Of a DNA stretch of 64,000 nt, positions 58,362-64,000 are shown piece after piece. The stretch is from positions 232,623 through 296,622 of the forward strand of contig NZ_BMRJ01000001.1 of the NCBI RefSeq assembly GCF_014648575.1, read 5' to 3'. The notes beneath the pieces were generated by a model. The model saw only the letters and a list, made by a program, of their open reading frames with translations, ran no database searches and was not told where the DNA came from. Positions within the stretch are counted from its first letter, which is position 1; each line of letters opens with the position of its first letter. A program made the translations under genes and the position numbers. This stretch comes from Agromyces mediolanus. Its GTDB lineage: Bacteria > Actinomycetota > Actinomycetes > Actinomycetales > Microbacteriaceae.

Positions 58362-58832
58362 TCAGCATGAGGGTACTCGTGTGGTGCAAGTCACGTCGAT
58401 GTCCTGGCCAGTCCACGCTCTCCAGTTCCGCTTGGTATTGGCGGTTGCTGTCGCAGTTTTGTGCGCGCGCTCGGTAGGGGCGGTTAGGTGGATCGTTCGG
58501 TCTTTCAGCTCCGCTTCCCAGCCGTGCTTCATGAGCGCTCGGAGCCGGCGTTCGAGTTCCGTTGTCGCGTCCGCGATCTGGCGGAGGGGGCCGGCCATTA
58601 CGTGGTCTTGGTTGAGGGTGAATGTGTTGTGGCGGCCGGTGCCGTGCTGGATGACAAGGCCCAGGCCGCTGAGTTTCTTGAGGGCAGTGTGAATGGTTTT
58701 GCGGTCGAGTTGTAGCTCGGCGGCGAGTTGTGTCGGCCGGAGATGAGAGTCGGGTGCGTCGAGAAAGAGTTCATACACCCGGGCGGGGGTTCGTGAGAGC
58801 AGGCTGCTGAGAGGCGCGGCGGGATCGAACAT
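58362..58832 (-). CDS. winged-helix regulator, autoregulated
   Basis: 156 aa. Winged helix at residues 15-70 (LRPTQLAAELQLDRKTIHTALKKLSGLGLVIQHG) and a helical QDHVMAGPLRQIADATTELERRLRALM. This repeats the layout of 53848-54480 (GLVI..GT, then a MAG..LR helix), so they are paralogues. The C-terminal 45 residues are Thr/Arg-rich. ATG at 58832 chosen because upstream DNA holds four operators that an earlier start would translate. Confidence 0.7.
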   Translation of the reverse strand: MFDPAAPLSSLLSRTPARVYELFLDAPDSHLRPTQLAAELQLDRKTIHTALKKLSGLGLVIQHGTGRHNTFTLNQDHVMAGPLRQIADATTELERRLRALMKHGWEAELKDRTIHLTAPTERAHKTATATANTKRNWRAWTGQDIDVTCTTRVPSC

Positions 58833-58856
58833 CGTGCGAACGAGCCTAGCAATCTC

Positions 58857-58986
58857 GTGGTAGTTTCCACCACGGCAGTCGTGGCAATTTCTCCCACGAG
58901 GGTTGGCGCTTCGTGGTGGTTTCTGCCACCGGGCTATCAAATAGCCTCTGATCAGGATTGTTTCAAATCGTGGTAGTTTCTGCCAC
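58857..58986. promoter_or_regulatory. four operators GTGG-N3-TTTC-N2-CCAC
   Basis: 17-bp sites at 58857-58873, 58881-58897, 58913-58929 and 58970-58986, centres 24, 32 and 57 bp apart. Each is an inverted GTGG/CCAC pair around a constant TTTC. The first lies 25 bp before the winged-helix start. Confidence 0.75.
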
Positions 58987-59006
58987 AATAGTTCGGTCTG
59001 CCCTCA

Positions 59007-59308
59007 GTTACCCCAGTTACCCCGGGTTACCCGGTCCGGGTAACCGCCAACTCCCGCGGAATCACTGGGCTCCTGTAGTAGTAAGTAGTAGTAGTTACCC
59101 AGTTACCCAATAGATAGATAGTTAAGAGAGAACCAAGGGGTGTGCTCTCGCAAACACCCCTACCCTCCCCTGCCTATATGCATGTACCCCCCAAAATCGG
59201 GTAACCGGGTAACCGGAGGCCTAAACCCCAGGTCAGGACTCATAAAAACGGTTACCAACGGGTGGTAACTGCTTGGTAGGCAGGTAACTCCCCGAAGTTC
59301 CAGGTAAC
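59007..59308. repeat. array of twelve GTTACC/GGTAAC boxes
   Basis: GTTACC at 59007, 59016, 59026, 59094, 59102 and 59251; GGTAAC at 59039, 59200, 59208, 59264, 59283 and 59303. Locally AT-richer, with TAGTAGTAAGTAGTAGTAG and TAGATAGATAG in between. Iteron-like; could be a replication origin or a dense operator cluster. Confidence 0.7.
59136..59161. terminator. hairpin AGGGGTGT..ACACCCCT inside the box array
   Basis: Perfect 8-bp arms around a 10-base loop. May end transcripts entering from either side or be part of an origin structure. Confidence 0.45.
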
Positions 59309-59392
59309 GGCGGATTTCTTGCCAGGCCTGGGAATTAATCTCCTCGGCGGCGGTTGCATCCTGTGAAGCCCGCACAACCGAAGGGAGATTTC

Positions 59393-59674
59393 GTGGCTGA
59401 GACAGTGGTCCTCGCGCCTCGCGGCATCCACCCGGATGTGCCCGAGCGCGGCGGTCGCCCGCGAGAGCGGGCGCTGCGTCATCGAAACACCCAGCCTTCT
59501 GCCATCAGTGTTCGATCCCCCCGCCCCGATTCCGGGGGTAGAGCCGCGGCGTCAATCGCAATCGCCGGGGGCTGGAAACCTCAGACCCATCACCGTGCTG
59601 CGAGCGCCCCCGGCTCCCCGGTCTCGGACAATCCGGCACCACGTCCGTCGAAAAACTCCGAGTGCCGCGCATGA
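59393..59674 (+). CDS. possible small protein gene downstream of the box array
   Basis: 93 codons, GTG after AAGGGAGA. N-terminus VAETVVLAPRGIHPDVPERG, remainder Pro/Arg/Ser-rich. No family seen. Could be a leader or a decayed gene. Confidence 0.3.
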   Translation: MAETVVLAPRGIHPDVPERGGRPRERALRHRNTQPSAISVRSPRPDSGGRAAASIAIAGGWKPQTHHRAASAPGSPVSDNPAPRPSKNSECRA

Positions 59675-59728
59675 CTCCGTCCGAGTCCAGCATCTGCTGG
59701 GGCGCACCGGCTTTCGGAGGAGAATCCT

Positions 59729-59941
59729 GTGAACCAGACCACCGCCACCAACCCGCCCGGTTGTCTGCATCGAGCTGAGCTGAGCGCGGGGCTCATCGCG
59801 TGAAGCGCGCTGGAGGTTGGCCTGTTGGGTGCGGGGCTGGGTGCTCGACAGGCAGAATCCGGTCACCTTCTCGTCGCCGCAGAGTTCGCCCTGGTGGCGA
59901 GCGCGCTCTGCCAGAGGGGCTTGACCTGCCCGCTGTTCTGA
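59729..59941 (+). pseudogene. small ORF with an in-frame TGA, possible nonsense-broken gene
   Basis: GTG with a strong GGAGGAG 6 bases upstream. The first 24 codons end at TGA 59801-59803. The same frame continues as SALEVGLLGAGLGARQAESG and on to CQRGLTCPLF, then TGA. The continuation looks protein-like, so a single change may have split a 70-residue gene. A GTGA-overlapping frame 59800-60036 is the alternative. Confidence 0.3.
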
Positions 59942-60099
59942 GGCGAGCGAGTTCTCTGACGCGCAGGTGCGCGGCCCATCACTGCAAGGTCACGCGCCCA
60001 GGGTGGGGGGTCCTTGGCGGGGTCCGGTCCGGATGAACTTCTGGTGACAAAAAGTCGGATGCGCTCGCGGGCTGCTTCGATAGATGTCAATATAGATGC

Positions 60100-61074
60100 A
60101 TGTCGAATCAAGAAGTCGAATTGATCATCATCGGGTCCGGTCCCGCGGGGTACACGTCGGCGGTTTACGCGGCGCGTGCGGGTCTCGCTCCGGTGGTGAT
60201 CGCGGGTTCGGTGACCGCGGGCGGTGCGTTGATGACGACGACCGAGGTGGAGAACTTCCCGGGCTTCGTCGATGGCGTGCAGGGGCCGGAGCTGATGGAG
60301 TCGATGCGGGCGCAGGCCGAGCGATTCGGCGCTCAGATTGTCTACGATGACGCGATCCGCCTCCAGCTCGACGGCGACGTGAAGACCATCGAGACCGGTG
60401 CCGGGGCGACGTATCTGGCGCGGGCGGTGGTCCTGACGATGGGCTCGGCGTACCGGAAGCTCGGCCTTCCCGAGGAAGAGCGCCTGTCTGGGCACGGTGT
60501 GTCGTGGTGTGCGACGTGCGACGGGTTCTTCTTCCGCGAGCAGGAGATCGTCGTGGTCGGCGGCGGGGACTCCGCGATGGAGGAGGCACTGTTCCTCACC
60601 CGCTTCGCGTCGAAGGTGACCGTGGTGCACCGGCGGGACGAGTTCCGCGCGTCGAGGATCATGGCGCAGCGCGTGCTCGACGACCCGAAGATCGAGGTCG
60701 CCTGGAACAGCGAGGTCGCCGCGATCCTCGGCGATGAGCAGGTCACCGGGCTGACGCTGCGCGACACGATCACCGGGGCCGAGCGCACGCTCGACTCGAC
60801 GGGGGTGTTCGTCGCGATCGGGCACGACCCGCGCTCCGAGCTCGTGACCGGGCAGGTCGACACTGACGCGGACGGGTACGTGCGGGTCGCGCACCCGTCG
60901 ACACGGACGAACCTGGCCGGGGTGTTCGCGGCCGGGGACCTCGTCGACCACACGTACCGGCAGGCGATCACCGCCGCGGGCACCGGCTGTGCGGCCGCGC
61001 AGGACGCCCAGCACTACCTGTCGAGCCTCGCACGGGCCACTGTTTCCGCACCCGTCATGGAGATCTCCGCATGA
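60100..61074 (+). CDS. trxB: thioredoxin reductase
   Basis: 324 aa. [19 protein letters not shown] is the FAD loop, [10 protein letters not shown] the redox [19 protein letters not shown] the NADPH loop, [10 protein letters not shown] the C-terminal FAD motif. First gene of the arsenic operon; it recycles the thioredoxin used by arsenate reductase. A TAGATG direct repeat lies at 60081-60098 just before the ATG and may be part of the ArsR operator. Stop overlaps trxA (ATGA). Confidence 0.93.
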   Translation: MSNQEVELIIIGSGPAGYTSAVYAARAGLAPVVIAGSVTAGGALMTTTEVENFPGFVDGVQGPELMESMRAQAERFGAQIVYDDAIRLQLDGDVKTIETGAGATYLARAVVLTMGSAYRKLGLPEEERLSGHGVSWCATCDGFFFREQEIVVVGGGDSAMEEALFLTRFASKVTVVHRRDEFRASRIMAQRVLDDPKIEVAWNSEVAAILGDEQVTGLTLRDTITGAERTLDSTGVFVAIGHDPRSELVTGQVDTDADGYVRVAHPSTRTNLAGVFAAGDLVDHTYRQAITAAGTGCAAAQDAQHYLSSLARATVSAPVMEISA

Positions 61075-61397
61075 GCACCGTCACCGCTGTCACCGACGCG
61101 ACCTTCCAGGCGGAGGTGCTCGAGTCCGAGCTGCCGGTCGTGGTCGACATCTGGGCGAGCTGGTGCGGCCCGTGCAGGGCGATCGCCCCGATCCTGGAGC
61201 AGCTCGCCGGCAAGTACGCGGGCCGGGTGAAGATCGTGAAGGTCGACGCCGACCAGAACCCCGAGACCGTGACCGCAGCCGGCGTGACCTCGATCCCGAC
61301 CCTCGGCTTCTACCGGAACGGGGAACGCGTCGACATGCTGATCGGCGCGCACCCGAAACCCGTCTACCTCGCGAAGATCGAGGAACTGCTCGCATGA
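61071..61397 (+). CDS. trxA: thioredoxin
   Basis: 108 aa, [19 protein letters not shown] with the WCGPC site near residue 35 and TSIPTLGFY with the cis-Pro. Electron donor for ArsC, fed by TrxB. Coupled by ATGA to both neighbours. Confidence 0.93.
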   Translation: MSTVTAVTDATFQAEVLESELPVVVDIWASWCGPCRAIAPILEQLAGKYAGRVKIVKVDADQNPETVTAAGVTSIPTLGFYRNGERVDMLIGAHPKPVYLAKIEELLA

Positions 61398-62482
61398 CCG
61401 ACACCCTGACCCGCACCGCCCCGAAACGGCTCTCCACCCTCGACAAATGGCTGCCTCTCTGGATCGGCCTCGCCATGGTCGTAGGCCTCCTGCTTGGCCG
61501 TTTCGTGCCCGCGCTTTCAGACGCGCTGTCCGCGATGGAGATCGGCGGGATCTCGATCCCGATCGGGCTGGGCCTGCTGGTGATGATGTACCCGGTGCTC
61601 GCGAAAGTCCGCTACGACAAGGTCGCCGCCGTCACTGGCGACAAGAAGCTCCTGGTCTCGTCGCTGCTGCTGAACTGGCTCGTGGGGCCTGCGGTGATGT
61701 TCGCGCTCGCGTGGATCTTCCTGCCGGACCTGCCCGAGTACCGGACCGGGCTGATCATCGTCGGGCTGGCCCGCTGCATCGCGATGGTCGTGATCTGGAA
61801 CGACCTCGCCTGCGGCGACCGCGAGGCGACCGCGGTGCTGGTCGCAATCAACTCCGTCTTCCAGGTCGTGATGTTCTCGGTGCTGGGCTGGTTCTACCTG
61901 ACCGTGCTGCCAGGCTGGCTCGGACTGGACGCGCAGGGACTGGAGATCTCGGTCTGGCAGATCGCGCTGAACGTGCTCGTGTTCCTCGGGATCCCGCTCG
62001 TCGCGGGCTTCGCTACCCGTTTCATCGGCGAGAAGCGCAAGGGGCGCGACTGGTACGAGGAGAGGTTCCTCCCGAGGATCGGACCGTGGGCGCTCTACGG
62101 GCTGCTGTTCACGATCGTGCTGCTGTTCGCACTGCAGGGCAACGCGGTGCTGGCGAAGCCTCTCGACGTGGCGCGCATCGCGCTGCCGCTGCTGGTCTAC
62201 TTCGGCCTGATGTGGTTCGCGGGGCTGCTGCTCGGCAAGGGCCTCGGTCTCGGCTACGCACGGTCGACGACGCTGGCGTTCACCGCAGCGGGCAACAACT
62301 TCGAGCTCGCCATCGCGGTCGCGATCGGCACCTTCGGCGCGGCATCCGGCCAGGCCTTGGCCGGGGTCGTCGGCCCGCTCATCGAAGTGCCCGTGCTCGT
62401 GGGCCTGGTCTACGTCTCGCTCTGGGCCGCGAAGGCCTGGTTCCACACCGACCCCTACGCCACCGAATCGAGGACGTCATGA
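61394..62482 (+). CDS. acr3: Acr3-type arsenite efflux permease
   Basis: 362 aa, ten membrane helices. GLLVMMYPVLAKVRYDKV, VGLARCIAMVVIWNDLACGD (with the essential Cys) and FTAAGNNFELAIAVAIGTFG are Acr3 signatures. Exports As(III) by proton motive force. No ArsA ATPase is present. Confidence 0.94.
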   Translation: MTDTLTRTAPKRLSTLDKWLPLWIGLAMVVGLLLGRFVPALSDALSAMEIGGISIPIGLGLLVMMYPVLAKVRYDKVAAVTGDKKLLVSSLLLNWLVGPAVMFALAWIFLPDLPEYRTGLIIVGLARCIAMVVIWNDLACGDREATAVLVAINSVFQVVMFSVLGWFYLTVLPGWLGLDAQGLEISVWQIALNVLVFLGIPLVAGFATRFIGEKRKGRDWYEERFLPRIGPWALYGLLFTIVLLFALQGNAVLAKPLDVARIALPLLVYFGLMWFAGLLLGKGLGLGYARSTTLAFTAAGNNFELAIAVAIGTFGAASGQALAGVVGPLIEVPVLVGLVYVSLWAAKAWFHTDPYATESRTS

Positions 62483-63483
62483 CCGACACGACCGTCATCT
62501 CCGACGCCGACGCGTGCGCGCCGTCCACGGCGCACGCGATCGGCACCGAGGCCGCCACGACCGTGGCCGGGGCACTGAAAGCGCTCGCTGACCCGCTGCG
62601 GCTGCGGATGCTCTCGGCGATCGCGACCGACCCGCGCGGCGAGTCCTGCGTGTGCGATCTTGCCGAGCTCGCCGAGGTGTCGCAACCGACGGTCTCGCAC
62701 CACTTGAAGGTGCTGAAGGAGACCGGGATGCTGCTCTCAGAGCGCCGTGGCACCTGGGTCTGGTACCGGATCGCGCCGGGCAAGCAGCGCGCCGTCGCGT
62801 CCCTCCTCGACGCGTTCGCTCCCGCCGCAGCCGTCACCGACGAACCCGAAGACACCGCAGCACGGGCCGCGGCCCTGCAGCAGATGGACGCCCGCGTGAC
62901 CCGGCTCGCCGAAGAGCTCGCGGACGAGCTGACCGGGCTGCACCGTGATGTCGTGATTGCGATCGTGCGCGAGTCCTACGCGGGCCTGGTGCGTTCGGCG
63001 AAGCTGACGGCGCACATGATCCCGCTCACCGAGCGGTTCGCCCGGCAGCGTCTGGCCGATCTGACGCGGGACCGCTCGGCCGGGGTGCCGCAGGTGCTGT
63101 TCGTGTGCGTGCAGAACGCGGGCCGCTCCCAGCTCGCCGCCGCGATCGTCAACCGGCTCGCCGAAGGCCGTGTGATCGCCCGCTCCGCAGGCTCCACCCC
63201 CGCGTCGGACGTGCACCCGCACGTGCGCTCCCTGCTCACCGAGATCGAGGGCGCACAGGAGGCTGAGACGGCGTTCCCGAAGCCCCTCACCGACGACGCC
63301 GTGCGCGCGGCCGACGTGGTGGTCACGATGGGCTGCGGCGACGTCTGCCCGATCATCCCCGGCGTCCGCTACGAGGACTGGGCCGTGGGCGACCCGGCTC
63401 TCGCTTCCCCGGACGGGGTCGACGCGATCCGCCACGATATCGAGGGCCGCGTCCGCGAGCTCCTCGCCACGCTCACCGACTGA
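62479..63483 (+). CDS. ArsR-ArsC fusion: arsenic regulator and arsenate reductase
   Basis: 334 aa. Residues 25-115 are an ArsR HTH with SCVCDLAELAEVSQPTVSHHLKVLKETG, including the CVCD metal-binding pair. A three-helix linker (about 130-200) follows. Residues 205-334 are an LMW-phosphatase-type arsenate reductase: LFVCVQNAGRSQLAAA holds the catalytic Cys, VTMGCGDVCP the second redox Cys pair. The reductase half retains all key residues, so both halves may work. Coupled by ATGA to acr3. Confidence 0.92.
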   Translation: MTDTTVISDADACAPSTAHAIGTEAATTVAGALKALADPLRLRMLSAIATDPRGESCVCDLAELAEVSQPTVSHHLKVLKETGMLLSERRGTWVWYRIAPGKQRAVASLLDAFAPAAAVTDEPEDTAARAAALQQMDARVTRLAEELADELTGLHRDVVIAIVRESYAGLVRSAKLTAHMIPLTERFARQRLADLTRDRSAGVPQVLFVCVQNAGRSQLAAAIVNRLAEGRVIARSAGSTPASDVHPHVRSLLTEIEGAQEAETAFPKPLTDDAVRAADVVVTMGCGDVCPIIPGVRYEDWAVGDPALASPDGVDAIRHDIEGRVRELLATLTD

Positions 63484-63499
63484 ACGAAAGCGAACAACA

Positions 63500-63904
63500 A
63501 TGACTGACCAGAAGCCTTCCGTCCTCTTCGTCTGCGTCCACAACGCCGGGCGCTCCCAGATGGCCGCCGGCTGGCTCCGCGAGCTCGCAGGCGACCGCGT
63601 CGAGGTCCGCTCCGCCGGGTCCATACCCGCCGACCAGATCAACTCCGTCGCCGTCGAGGCGATGCGCGAAGTCGGCGTCGACATCACCGCCGAACAGCCG
63701 AAAGTGCTCACCACCGAAGCGGTGCAGGACTCCGACGTGGTGATCACCATGGGCTGCGGCGACGCGTGCCCGTTCTTCCCCGGCAAGCGCTACGAGGACT
63801 GGAAGCTCGACGACCCGGCCGGACAGGGCATCGATGCCGTGCGCCCGATCCGGGACGAGATCAAAGGTCGCGTCGAAACGCTGCTGGCGGAACTGCTCGT
63901 CTGA
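63500..63904 (+). CDS. arsC: thioredoxin-coupled arsenate reductase
   Basis: 134 aa. VLFVCVHNAGRSQMAAGWL is the P-loop with nucleophile Cys, ITMGCGDACPFFPGKRYEDW gives the two redox cysteines. Reduces As(V) to As(III) for export by Acr3. Closely similar to the reductase half of the preceding fusion, so the operon has two arsenate reductases. Confidence 0.93.
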   Translation: MTDQKPSVLFVCVHNAGRSQMAAGWLRELAGDRVEVRSAGSIPADQINSVAVEAMREVGVDITAEQPKVLTTEAVQDSDVVITMGCGDACPFFPGKRYEDWKLDDPAGQGIDAVRPIRDEIKGRVETLLAELLV

Positions 63905-64000
63905 GGGACTGCGAGGGACTGCGAGCACGGGAGGGGCAGCGGCCAATGGCCCTGCCTCTCCGCTGTGTTTCCGGGTTTCCTGGTCCCTGCGGCGAACACC
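63905..64000. other. end of window, no gene seen
   Basis: Contains the direct repeat GGGACTGCGAG (two tandem copies) after arsC; nothing else recognised. Confidence 0.4.

Noticed and set aside
44597-60099. Integrative element with a tyrosine or serine recombinase
   Set aside because: No integrase-like protein found in any frame; the only recombination genes are the tns set.

Overview
The DNA is very GC-rich, with long mirror-image open frames opposite most genes, GTG and TTG starts, and runs of genes joined by ATGA/GTGA overlaps. Gene content and the intergenic 'GGTTCCCTGAGC..GTCGAAGGGAACC' repeat suggest an actinobacterium, probably of the Microbacteriaceae. The family is an inference from style and content; there is no rRNA or tRNA in the window.

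Layout, left half (1-44596, host chromosome). 1-8569 (minus): a peptide-uptake operon of S51 peptidase, solute-binding lipoprotein, two permeases, a double ATPase and two amidohydrolases, with a divergent RpiR regulator and an M20 peptidase on the other side. 11294-12725: an RtcB-type RNA ligase behind a structured leader. 12907-26276: a cupin/XRE regulator divergent from a 12-gene operon with a second peptide ABC transporter, a prolidase-like amidohydrolase, a DUF885 peptidase, a DapA-like lyase and a three-part HcnABC/hydroxyproline-dehydrogenase-like flavoenzyme; I read it as uptake and oxidation of an imino acid or a peptide containing one. 26815-32741: single housekeeping or accessory genes. 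32754-33299: hsp20 behind both a CIRCE and a HAIR operator. 33368-43530: a peptidoglycan-sugar (MurNAc) locus with MurQ etherase, a CUT1 sugar ABC transporter, a BadF-type kinase, an RpiR (MurR-like) regulator and two serine hydrolases, one cell-wall anchored.

Right half (44597-64000, accessory). A YtfH-like HxlR regulator divergent from a QorB-type gene is cut after 20 codons by the end of a Tn7-like transposon. The transposon carries a coupled tnsA-tnsB-tnsC-tniQ operon (46716-52535, minus) in which TniQ is fused to five C-terminal zinc ribbons, plus a DUF4209/HEPN-like cargo gene. Beyond tnsA comes lower-GC DNA with small regulators, unknown coupled genes and an AAA/STAND-like ATPase. It also holds a two-copy 33-bp hairpin repeat that resembles a type I-E CRISPR repeat and is followed by a terminator, a winged-helix gene with four operators upstream, and a 300-bp array of twelve GTTACC/GGTAAC boxes. 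The window ends in an arsenic-resistance operon (trxB-trxA-acr3-arsR/arsC fusion-arsC). The right end of the Tn7-like element is not settled: a weak candidate lies near 52711, but the end could lie beyond the window.

The most unusual items are the TniQ-zinc-ribbon Tn7-like transposon, the crRNA-like repeat pair without cas genes, and the two binding-site arrays at 58857-59308.
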